Assembly: GCA_947311115.1 (NCBI GenBank)
Contig: CAMZKE010000049.1
Span: 1-41,212, forward strand
DNA length: 41,212 nucleotides
Reading direction: 5' to 3'
DNA from: an uncultured Bacteroidales bacterium
GTDB lineage: Bacteria; Bacteroidota; Bacteroidia; Bacteroidales; JAFGXI01
Positions within the stretch are counted from its first letter, which is position 1, and each line of letters opens with the position of its first letter. The notes beneath the pieces are model-generated. The model was given only the letters and a program-made list of their open reading frames with translations. It was not told the origin of the DNA and made no database searches. Positions 25,957 through 33,817 of the stretch are shown piece after piece. The translations under genes and the position numbers were made by a program.

Positions 25957-26973
25957 TTATATTCCAATCCGTTTGTTACTAATTATTAACCAAATTATTA
26001 TAGGTATTCCAAAAAGAGCAGTAACACTATTTATAGGTAATTTTATAGCCATACCCGGCAATTGCGAAAGTATATCGCTAAAAAGTAAAATGCTGGCACC
26101 ACCCATAATTGTAGTAGGTATTAAAACTAAATGATTAGAAGTTTTAAAAATTATACGTATAATATGCGGAATAATTATACCTATAAAACCTATTGGTCCG
26201 CAATAAGCAGTAGCAGTACCGGTTAAAATTCCTGTTGCGATAAATATTAACAATCTCGATTTTTTTATGTTTATACCCATACTTTTAGCATAAGCTTCGC
26301 CTAGCACCAGTCCGTTTAACGATTTTATTGATATAACTGATATTATTAACCCTAAAATAATACTTATTGTAAAAAATGGAAGTTTTGTATTTGTTACATT
26401 TTCTAAACTACCAAGAGTCCATATAACAAAAGATTTAAGTTGAGCATTATCGCTAAAAAACTGTAAAATACTTACTATTGCCGATACTCCTGAACCAAAT
26501 AAAATACCAAGAACCAAAAGTGTCATTATATCTTTTACTTTGGTTGATGCGGCTAAAATTAATGACAATACAAGCCCTGAGCCAATCCACGATGCAATAA
26601 CTAAAACACTTCCGTTTGAGTTAATAAAACCGAAATACCCACTAGTTAAAATAACCAAAGCAACACCTAAACTTGCCCCCGAACTAATACCTAAAACATA
26701 AGGTCCGGCTAGCGGATTTTTAAATACTGTTTGCATAAGTAACCCACTTATAGATAATGCACTACCTACAAGTAAAGCAGTAATTGCACGAGGAATTCTA
26801 AACTCTGTTATTATTGTTTTAATACTCGAATTTTCGGCTGAAAATAATGAGTTAAAAATTTCTTTTGCAGAAAATATTTCGGAACCAACAAACACATCTA
26901 AAACAAAAAGTAAAACCGTGATTAACAGTAATACAATAAATTTTAAGCTATATGTGTTATTGGTAGTAATCAT
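25957..26973 (-). CDS. FecCD/BtuC-type ABC transporter permease, orphan
   Basis: 338 aa, about nine or ten helices, the size usual for the family. Signatures: FRIPRAITALLVGSALSISGLLMQTVFKNPLAGPYVLGISSGASLG (about 58-105) and YCGPIGFIGIIIPHIIRII (about 256-275), the coupling region for the ATPase. It imports iron-siderophore, haem or cobalamin with an ATPase and binding protein, but neither gene is adjacent. The last codons run nearly into a repeat cluster. A near-consensus -7 (TAACTTTA, minus strand, 26983-26990) lies 9 nt upstream of the ATG. Confidence 0.93.
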   Translation of the reverse strand: MITTNNTYSLKFIVLLLITVLLFVLDVFVGSEIFSAKEIFNSLFSAENSSIKTIITEFRIPRAITALLVGSALSISGLLMQTVFKNPLAGPYVLGISSGASLGVALVILTSGYFGFINSNGSVLVIASWIGSGLVLSLILAASTKVKDIMTLLVLGILFGSGVSAIVSILQFFSDNAQLKSFVIWTLGSLENVTNTKLPFFTISIILGLIISVISIKSLNGLVLGEAYAKSMGINIKKSRLLIFIATGILTGTATAYCGPIGFIGIIIPHIIRIIFKTSNHLVLIPTTIMGGASILLFSDILSQLPGMAIKLPINSVTALFGIPIIIWLIISNKRIGI

Positions 26974-27044
26974 TTAAGTGTGTAAAGTTAGCATTTCATT
27001 AACAAAAATTATATTTTTTGTTGCAATAATTTGTTCAATACAAT

Positions 27045-27052
27045 TATCTTTG
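27045..27052 (+). promoter_or_regulatory. -7 promoter element for tatA
   Basis: TATCTTTG matches TAnnTTTG. ATG 27057 starts 4 nt after the box, so the mRNA would be leaderless or begin translation at ATG 27066. Confidence 0.6.
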
Positions 27053-27056
27053 CATT

Positions 27057-27272
27057 ATGATTTTAATGATTGGAACTAGTGAAATATTAATTATTGGCTT
27101 GGTTGTGCTTTTGCTTTTTGGAGCAAATAAAATTCCTACACTAATGAAAGACGTGGGAAAAGGCGTTAGAGAAATTAATAAAACCAAACAAGAAATTAAA
27201 GAAGAATTGAAGCTAGACGATATGGAAATTGTTAAAAACATAAAGAACATAAAAGACACTATAAAAAAATAA
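27057..27272 (+). CDS. tatA: Sec-independent translocase protein TatA/TatE family
   Basis: 71 aa (68 if ATG 27066 is used, which better fits both the promoter position and the usual short N-terminus). One helix (SEILIIGLVVLLLFGANKIP) with the conserved FG hinge, then an amphipathic helix (LMKDVGKGVREINKTK) and a charged tail. It forms the Tat translocation pore with TatC; no tatC is in the window. Overlaps the exchanger gene by one base (TAATG). Confidence 0.9.
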   Translation: MILMIGTSEILIIGLVVLLLFGANKIPTLMKDVGKGVREINKTKQEIKEELKLDDMEIVKNIKNIKDTIKK

Positions 27273-28216
27273 TGACAATTTTCATTTCTGATTATGCACT
27301 TTTAATATACGGCATACTAATTTTAGTTATTAGTGGCGATATTTTAGTACGTGGTAGTGTTTCGTTAGCACGATATTTTAAAATTTCAACTTTAATTGTT
27401 GGTGTTACAGTTGTGTCGTTTGGCACATCGGCTCCGGAGTTAATTGTTAGTATAAATGCAGCATTAACAGGGCATCAAGAAATTGCAATAGGTAATGTTG
27501 TTGGCTCAAATATTTCAAATATTGCATTAGTTTTGGCACTAACCGCAATAATTTTACCAATTGCCGTTGCTAAAAATAGTGTACGTATCGATTGGCCTGT
27601 AATGATGTTTTCAGGAATATTATTGTACCTTATGTCACACGATGGTAGAATTGAACAATATGAAGGCATCATTTTTATCATAATTCTTGTATTATATATA
27701 TTATTTATCATACATAAAGGGAAAAAAGAACGGAAGCATGCACCTGAGTTTAAAAAACCTCAGTATAATATATTTTTATCGTTAAGTTTTGTTATTGTTT
27801 CAATTATAGGTATGTATTATGGTTCTACTTTTTTAATTGATGGGGCATCAGGAATTGCCACTAATTGGGGGGTAAGCGAACGAGTTATTTCGGTTACAGT
27901 AATTGCATTTGGCACAAGTGTGCCGGAACTTTCTACTTCAGTAATTGCTGCAATAAAAAAGGAAAGCGATATTTCGGTAGGTAATATATTAGGTTCAAAT
28001 ATTTTTAATGTTTTTGCAATTCTCGGTATTACAGCAAGTATAAAAGATGTAACAGTATCATCAAAAATATTAACAAACGATATTTTATGGATGCTTGCAT
28101 CGTTTATTTTGTTATTAATTTTTATGTTCGTTCCTAAAAAATATAAAATAACTCGTGCCGGAGGTGTTATTCTTTTAGTGTTTTACATTATTTTTATTTA
28201 CACTAGTTTTTCGTAA
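27272..28216 (+). CDS. Calcium/sodium antiporter (CaCA family, YrbG-like)
   Basis: 314 aa with ten transmembrane helices in two inverted halves. The alpha repeats are SFGTSAPELIVSINAALTG...GNVVGSNISNIALVLAL (first half) and AFGTSVPELSTSVIAAIKK...GNILGSNIFNVFAILG (second half); the P-E and S/N residues bind the cation. It exchanges Ca2+ against Na+ at the inner membrane. Translationally coupled to tatA by a 1-nt overlap; no functional link is evident. Confidence 0.95.
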   Translation: MTIFISDYALLIYGILILVISGDILVRGSVSLARYFKISTLIVGVTVVSFGTSAPELIVSINAALTGHQEIAIGNVVGSNISNIALVLALTAIILPIAVAKNSVRIDWPVMMFSGILLYLMSHDGRIEQYEGIIFIIILVLYILFIIHKGKKERKHAPEFKKPQYNIFLSLSFVIVSIIGMYYGSTFLIDGASGIATNWGVSERVISVTVIAFGTSVPELSTSVIAAIKKESDISVGNILGSNIFNVFAILGITASIKDVTVSSKILTNDILWMLASFILLLIFMFVPKKYKITRAGGVILLVFYIIFIYTSFS

Positions 28217-28266
28217 AAATATAAACTTGTACAACACAACAAATACCACTTACTTTGCAAACATAT

Positions 28267-30132
28267 ATGGAAGTTTATTTACAAGTAGAGCAATTAACAA
28301 AATCGTTTGGCGATTTAGTACTTTTTGAAGACATTACATTTAGTATTCACAAAAACGAAAAAGTAGCTATTATTGCTAAAAATGGTGCAGGAAAATCAAC
28401 ATTATTAAGTATTATTAGCGGAATTAATACTGCCGACTCAGGCAATATTAGTTTTAAAAACGGAATACAAGTCGCTTTTTTAGAACAAACCCCTAATTTA
28501 CCTGAACAAAACACAATATTAGACGTGGTTTATTTTAGTGATGATGAACGAAGTAGCATAATAAAAGAATATGAAACAGCATTAAAAAACGGAAATAATG
28601 AATTAATTGCAGAGTTGTCGCATAAAATAGACACATTAAACGCGTGGAATTACGAAACAAACATTAAGCAATTACTTTCTAAACTTAAAATAAAAGACCT
28701 TTCTCAAAAAATTGAAACATTATCAGGAGGTCAAAAAAAACGTATTGCATTAGCTATAACCTTATTAAAAGAACCTGATTTACTTATACTTGACGAACCA
28801 ACAAACCATCTTGATTTAGAAATGATTGAGTGGTTAGAGCAGTACCTGAAAAAGTTTAAAGGTACATTGTTAATGGTAACTCACGACCGTTATTTTTTAG
28901 ATAGAGTATGTAATAATATTATTGAAATAGATGATTTTGGATTACATAAATATACCGGTAATTACGAATATTATCTTGTAAAACGTGCAGAACGAATTGC
29001 TCAAAAACAAAGCGAAATAGACAAAGCTAAAAACCTTATGAGCAAAGAACTCGATTGGATGAGGCGAATGCCAAAAGCAAGAGGTACAAAAGCAAAATAT
29101 CGTATTGATGCGTTTTATGAACTGGAAGAAAAAGCAAAGAAACGCATAAATAACGATACTGTTGAAGCTAATGTACTATCGAAACGGCTAGGTAAAAAAA
29201 TTGTAAATTTTAATAATGTATCAAAATCGTTTGGAAAACTAAAGGTTTTAGAAGATTTTACATACAGCTTTACACGTGGCGAAAAAGTTTGTATTGTAGG
29301 AAACAACGGAACCGGAAAATCTACATTTTTAAACCTGCTTACCGGTAATTTACAACCCGATAGTGGCGAAATTGAAGTTGGTTCAACCATAGAATTTGGG
29401 TATTACAAACAAGATGGTATTTCAATAAGCAATAATGAAAAAGTTATTGATGTGGTTACTAAAGTAGCCGAATTTATTGATATGGGTAAAGGTAAAAGTT
29501 TATCTGCATCGGGTTTTTTAACTCGGTTTTTGTTTCCTCCAGAAAAACAACATAACCAAGTTGCAAAGCTTAGCGGTGGCGAAAAACGCCGTTTATACTT
29601 ACTAACAGTACTAATTAAAAATCCTAACTTTTTAATTTTAGATGAGCCAACAAACGACCTAGATATAATGACTCTTAATGTGTTAGAAGATTTCTTACAA
29701 ACCTATCAAGGAGTATTAATAATAGTATCGCACGACCGTTATTTTACCGATAAACTTGCCGATAGATTATTTGTTTTATCAGAAAATGGTAAACTTAAAG
29801 GTTTTGAAGGTAACTATACCGAATATAGAAATTATAAAGAGCTAGAAGAATTAAAAGCACAAAAAAATAAACCAAAGGGAAATAAGTCAAAACCTATTAC
29901 TCAAAAAATAGAGAAACCAAAACGAATGGGTTTTAATGAAAAACGTGAGTTTGAACAACTTGAAAAAGATATTGAAGAATTAACAGCAAAGAAAACAGAA
30001 ATAGAAGAATTTTTAAGTTCAGGTACTACAGACCATACCGAGTTACAAGAAAAATCAGAAGAAATACAAAAAATAATAAATTTACTCGACGAAAAAGAAA
30101 TGCGTTGGCTTGAGTTGAGTGAGTTATTGTAA
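28267..30132 (+). CDS. ABC-F family ATPase, Uup-type
   Basis: 621 aa from ATG 28267; a TTG at 28255 overlaps the likely promoter box (TTACTTTG 28250-28257) and is rejected. Two ABC domains: Walker A KNGAGKST and signature LSGGQKKR in the first, GNNGTGKST and LSGGEKRR in the second, each with LxLDEPTN(H/D)LD. A linker of about 80 residues (KNLMSKELDWMRRMPKARGTKAKYR) and a charged C-terminal coiled coil (about 540-621) are Uup features. No membrane domain: it acts on ribosomes or nucleic acid structures in the cytoplasm. Confidence 0.94.
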   Translation: MEVYLQVEQLTKSFGDLVLFEDITFSIHKNEKVAIIAKNGAGKSTLLSIISGINTADSGNISFKNGIQVAFLEQTPNLPEQNTILDVVYFSDDERSSIIKEYETALKNGNNELIAELSHKIDTLNAWNYETNIKQLLSKLKIKDLSQKIETLSGGQKKRIALAITLLKEPDLLILDEPTNHLDLEMIEWLEQYLKKFKGTLLMVTHDRYFLDRVCNNIIEIDDFGLHKYTGNYEYYLVKRAERIAQKQSEIDKAKNLMSKELDWMRRMPKARGTKAKYRIDAFYELEEKAKKRINNDTVEANVLSKRLGKKIVNFNNVSKSFGKLKVLEDFTYSFTRGEKVCIVGNNGTGKSTFLNLLTGNLQPDSGEIEVGSTIEFGYYKQDGISISNNEKVIDVVTKVAEFIDMGKGKSLSASGFLTRFLFPPEKQHNQVAKLSGGEKRRLYLLTVLIKNPNFLILDEPTNDLDIMTLNVLEDFLQTYQGVLIIVSHDRYFTDKLADRLFVLSENGKLKGFEGNYTEYRNYKELEELKAQKNKPKGNKSKPITQKIEKPKRMGFNEKREFEQLEKDIEELTAKKTEIEEFLSSGTTDHTELQEKSEEIQKIINLLDEKEMRWLELSELL

Positions 30133-30173
30133 AACTATTATTTTGTTAATCATAATTTATTTATAACTTTATT

Positions 30174-30263
30174 TTTTGTATTCAATTCCATACCAATTGG
30201 TGCGTAAAATATTATTTTTCCATAATAACACCTTGTCCGCTTACGGATAAGAGGTTGTTTATT
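30174..30263 (+). repeat. Two-hairpin repeat, family 1, diverged copy
   Basis: Follows the same order as 39104-39200. Hairpin 1 is ACCAATTGGT (30193-30202); hairpin 2 is CTTGTCCG-CTTA-CGGATAAG (30232-30251), which pairs perfectly with one G-T. Both stems differ in sequence from the other copies yet still pair. It ends 12 nt before the ATG of the thioesterase gene, so it would be part of that mRNA leader. Confidence 0.6.
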
Positions 30264-30275
30264 AAATTATTAACT

Positions 30276-30713
30276 ATGATTTCAGCTCAAAATCAAGAAC
30301 AATTAGAAGCACTTAAATATAAAATGGAAGTGCAGTTACCTGTAAACAAAATACTAAACGCAAAAATTATTGAATTAAAAACAGGTTTTGCAAAAATAAT
30401 AATACCTTTTAAAAAAGAATTTGTAGGTAGTTTTAAGCAAGGCTTTTGGTTTGGGGGAATATTATCTGCTATAGCCGATTGGGCAGGAGCAACGGTAGCT
30501 AGCGCGGTTGTTGCAAACAACAATATTTTAATAAATACTGTTGATATGCGAATAAAATACTTAAAACCTGCATTAGAAAATATTGATATATATTGTGAGG
30601 CAACAGTTTTGAGTTATAACAATAATTTAATACGTATAGCAATTAAATTATATCAAAATACCGATAATAATATAGTTACCGATGTAAAAAGTTTATTTAT
30701 TGTAGTTAATTAA
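30276..30713 (+). CDS. PaaI-type hotdog thioesterase (DUF4442-like)
   Basis: 145 aa from ATG 30276. The alternative TTG 30255 lies in the repeat and is less likely. Hotdog-fold pattern: FAKIIIPFKKEFVGSFKQGFWFGGILSAIADWAGATVASAVV (about 40-83) with the catalytic-face Gly/Asp region, then MRIKYLKPALENIDIYCEATVLSYN. The usual His-Gly before the central helix is FGG here. Acyl-CoA thioesterase activity is probable; substrate unknown. A terminator follows at 30842-30880. Confidence 0.8.
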   Translation: MISAQNQEQLEALKYKMEVQLPVNKILNAKIIELKTGFAKIIIPFKKEFVGSFKQGFWFGGILSAIADWAGATVASAVVANNNILINTVDMRIKYLKPALENIDIYCEATVLSYNNNLIRIAIKLYQNTDNNIVTDVKSLFIVVN

Positions 30714-30841
30714 AGACTTTTGTTTTAGACAATTTAAGCCAATGGTAAACTGTAGATAAATGCAACAGGGAACTTCTAATAATAATAAATTTTCACGTAA
30801 AATGTTTGCAAACGTTTAATTTACAATGGGTTTTTACAAAC

Positions 30842-30881
30842 AAAAAAGCTGTCTAAATGTAAAATTAAGACAGCTTTTTTT
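30842..30881. terminator. Bidirectional terminator between the thioesterase gene and rplS
   Basis: A perfect 13-bp stem (AAAAAAGCTGTCT at 30842-30854 with 30868-30880) carries A- and T-tracts on both sides, so it can end transcription of both convergent genes. The rplS stop codon is only 19 nt away. Confidence 0.9.
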
Positions 30882-30899
30882 ATAGTATAAATATTTTTA

Positions 30900-31247
30900 T
30901 TAGAATCTTTTCTCTTTAATTCTTGCACTTTTTCCTTGCAATCCTCTTAAATAGAAAATTCTAGACCTGCGAACTTTACCTTGCTTATTCATCTCAATTT
31001 TGTCTATATTAGGAGATGATATTGGAAAAATTCTTTCAGTACCAAAAGTACCAGACATTTTTCTAACTGTAAAAGTTTCGGTATTTCCGCTTCCTCTACG
31101 CTGTATTACTACACCTTTAAATTGTTGAATACGTTCTTTATTACCCTCTTTAATTTTATAATGTACTGTTATTGTATCACCACTCTTAAAGTTTGGAAAC
31201 TTATTCTCTATAGCGTATTCGCCCTCTACATACTTCATTAAATCCAT
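30900..31247 (-). CDS. rplS: Ribosomal protein bL19
   Basis: 115 aa from ATG 31247; a GTG one codon earlier is possible but unnecessary. Typical features: [35 protein letters not shown] (about 21-55), [29 protein letters not shown] and [22 protein letters not shown] near the end. It sits at the subunit interface of the 50S. Monocistronic here, without its frequent partner trmD. The upstream leader of about 37 nt includes a short inverted repeat (CAACAAT/ATTGTT). Confidence 0.97.
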   Translation of the reverse strand: MDLMKYVEGEYAIENKFPNFKSGDTITVHYKIKEGNKERIQQFKGVVIQRRGSGNTETFTVRKMSGTFGTERIFPISSPNIDKIEMNKQGKVRRSRIFYLRGLQGKSARIKEKRF

Positions 31248-31287
31248 CACTACAACAATTTATTGTTATTGACTAAAATTTGGTCTG

Positions 31288-31295
31288 CAAAAGTA
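31288..31295 (-). promoter_or_regulatory. -7 promoter element for rplS
   Basis: On the minus strand TACTTTTG matches TAnnTTTG. The predicted start is near 31284, giving a leader of about 37 nt. Confidence 0.6.
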
Positions 31296-31533
31296 CAAAA
31301 ATTTTTAACAAATAAAAATCAATATTGCTATTTATTTATAAATATTTTATCACACATTATTACAGTTATTTCAAAAACATAAAACACAATATATAACATT
31401 CAGTCATACAAACAGTAACATTAACACAAGTTCTTGGTTAAATAAAAAATTATTTAAAATAAATTTGAGTAAAATAAATAATAATTGATAATTAAATTCT
31501 ATAATTGTATCTTTATGAAGAAAAACAATAGTA

Positions 31534-33048
31534 ATGGCTATTATCAATTCAATTATTTCTTGGTTTAACGAAAATAGAATTGCAAAAATTGATTTAATGC
31601 GTAAATATCCAGGAGAGATACAAAAAGAGGTATTTACAAATTTAATCGAAAAAGCAAAGGATACTGAGTGGGGAAATAAATATGATTATAAATCTATTCA
31701 TTCTATATCTGATTTTCAAGAGCGTTTTCCGGTAAACGATTACGAATTTTTCAAGCCTTATATAGAGCGTATTAAAAAAGGCGAAAAAGATATATTATGG
31801 TACGGCGAAACTAAATGGTTTGCAAAATCGTCAGGAACAACTAACGATAAAAGCAAATTTATACCGGTTTCAACAGAGTCTATAGACCAAACTCATATGC
31901 GAGGAGGAAAAGATGTGTTAGCAATATACACGCATAACTTTCCGGAAACAAATGTATATACCGGCAAATCGCTTATTCTTGGCGGAAGCCATCAAATAAA
32001 TAATTTTGAGAACCAATCGTATTATGGCGATATATCTGCTGTTTTAATTGAAAATTTTCCATTATGGGCTAAATTTTTAAGAGCCGGTAATCAAGAAACA
32101 GCTTTGCTTAGCGAATGGGATGTGAAAATTAAAAAAATGGCGGAAGAAACTGTAAATCAAAATCTTGTTAGTTTTGCGGGAGTTCCTTCGTGGACTTTGG
32201 TTTTTATTAAATATGTACTAAAATTAAAAAACACTAATAATTTACTCGATATATGGCCAAATTTAGAACTATTTTCGCACGGAGGTGTTAGTTTTGAGCC
32301 ATATAGAGAGCAGTTTAAACAGCTTATTCCATCAAGTAATATGAATTATTTAGAAACTTATAATGCATCAGAAGGCTTTTTTGGAATTCAGGCAAACCCC
32401 AATACCAACGATATGCTCTTAATGCTTGACTATGGTATTTTTTACGAATTTATTCCGATGACCAAATTTGGAACAGACAACCCCAAAACTTTAACTATTG
32501 AAGAAGTTGAATTAGATGTAAATTACGCAATAGTTATTTCAACCAATGGTGGTTTATGGCGCTATTTAATTGGCGACACTGTTAAATTTACTTCAAAATA
32601 TCCATTTAAAATACAAGTTACTGGTCGTACAAAGCATTTTATTAATGCATTTGGCGAAGAACTTATTGTTGACAATGCAGAAAAAGCTATAAATATTGCC
32701 TGTAAAAGAACAAATTCATCGATAAAAGAATACACAGCAGCACCAATATATCCAACAAAAACAACTAAAGGTGGACATGAGTGGATTTTTGAATTCGAGA
32801 AACCTCCTAGCGATATAAATTATTTTATTGATGTACTTGATACTGTTTTAAAATCGCTTAACTCTGATTATGAAGCTAAAAGGTATCAAAATATGAGTAT
32901 TGATACTCCAAAAATACATATTGCACCCGAAGGTTTGTTTTACCAATGGTTAAAAAACAAAGGTAAACTCGGAGGGCAAAATAAAGTGCCACGCCTTTCA
33001 AACAATAGAAAATATATTGATGAATTATTATTATTGATGAATAAATAA
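31534..33048 (+). CDS. GH3-family acyl-amino acid/adenylating enzyme
   Basis: 504 aa, the usual length of Bacteroidota GH3 proteins. ANL-superfamily ATP motif SSGTTNDKSKFIPV (about 104-117), a central SFAGVPSWTL, YNASEGFFGIQ (about 276-286) and a C-terminal GGLWRYLIGDTVKF...ITGRTKHFIN-like stretch. Plant members join amino acids to acyl acids; bacterial substrates are unknown. TATCTTTA (31508-31515) is a near-consensus -7. It is followed 4 nt later by a small secreted protein gene. Confidence 0.9.
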   Translation: MAIINSIISWFNENRIAKIDLMRKYPGEIQKEVFTNLIEKAKDTEWGNKYDYKSIHSISDFQERFPVNDYEFFKPYIERIKKGEKDILWYGETKWFAKSSGTTNDKSKFIPVSTESIDQTHMRGGKDVLAIYTHNFPETNVYTGKSLILGGSHQINNFENQSYYGDISAVLIENFPLWAKFLRAGNQETALLSEWDVKIKKMAEETVNQNLVSFAGVPSWTLVFIKYVLKLKNTNNLLDIWPNLELFSHGGVSFEPYREQFKQLIPSSNMNYLETYNASEGFFGIQANPNTNDMLLMLDYGIFYEFIPMTKFGTDNPKTLTIEEVELDVNYAIVISTNGGLWRYLIGDTVKFTSKYPFKIQVTGRTKHFINAFGEELIVDNAEKAINIACKRTNSSIKEYTAAPIYPTKTTKGGHEWIFEFEKPPSDINYFIDVLDTVLKSLNSDYEAKRYQNMSIDTPKIHIAPEGLFYQWLKNKGKLGGQNKVPRLSNNRKYIDELLLLMNK

Positions 33049-33052
33049 ACCA

Positions 33053-33814
33053 ATGAAATACCTGATACTTCTTATTACATTTTTTTTTATTAACACCAAA
33101 ATAATTATTGAAAAACCATACAGTTTCTTTGAAACAAACTCTATGGATAATATATTTTTGGTTAAAGATTATACAATTACACAATATACATACCAAGGCA
33201 AGAAAATTCAAACGTATTCAAAATCGGAGTATGGAAATATTACTTCTGTTGATGCGAGTAATCCTTTTAGAATATTACTTTTTTATAAAGATTTTAACAA
33301 GCTAGTTTTTTTAGATAACAAACTTGCCGAAATATCAGAACATATTTCACTTGATGAATTAGGAATAACAGAAGCAAATGTTATATGTTCATCTGCAACA
33401 GGTGGTTTTTGGCTATTTAACACTAATACATTTCAGTTAGAAAAATATAATTCTAAATTAAACTTGCTACAGTCTGGAACAAAAATGCAAGGCATAATAG
33501 ATAGGGCTGAAACTCCTGATTTTCTTTCAGAAACAGGAAATTATATTTATCTCGGATTCAGAAATAAAGGCGTATATTTGTATGATTTTTATGGTACATT
33601 TATTAAATTTATTCCAGTAAATTACAAAAGTACTATTAAAGTAATTAATAATTATATTTTTTATAATTCCGATTCATTATACCGATACAATACTAAAAGT
33701 TTTGAAACAAGAACTATTGATGTAAATTACTCAGAAACAAATAGTTTCAGTATTGAAAAAAACTTAATATTTATTGGTGACAATAAAACTATTCGGGTGT
33801 TTAATGATAAATAA
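33053..33814 (+). CDS. Secreted or membrane-anchored beta-propeller-like protein
   Basis: 253 aa. Hydrophobic N-terminus (1-18) without a clear cleavage site. The rest is regular short beta-strand sequence with recurring units such as NIFLVKDYTITQYTYQGKKIQTYSK, GGFWLFNTNTFQLEKYNSKL and GVYLYDFYGTFIKFIPV, like blades of a beta-propeller. Four nt after the GH3 gene, so co-transcribed. I recall such a small propeller next to GH3 genes in related bacteria but cannot name a family. Only 3 nt separate its stop from the convergent dnaE. Confidence 0.7.
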   Translation: MKYLILLITFFFINTKIIIEKPYSFFETNSMDNIFLVKDYTITQYTYQGKKIQTYSKSEYGNITSVDASNPFRILLFYKDFNKLVFLDNKLAEISEHISLDELGITEANVICSSATGGFWLFNTNTFQLEKYNSKLNLLQSGTKMQGIIDRAETPDFLSETGNYIYLGFRNKGVYLYDFYGTFIKFIPVNYKSTIKVINNYIFYNSDSLYRYNTKSFETRTIDVNYSETNSFSIEKNLIFIGDNKTIRVFNDK

Positions 33815-33817
33815 TTA

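Noticed and set aside
28255-28266. TTG start for the ABC-F gene
   Set aside because: It overlaps the likely -7 box; ATG 28267 directly precedes the conserved N-terminus.
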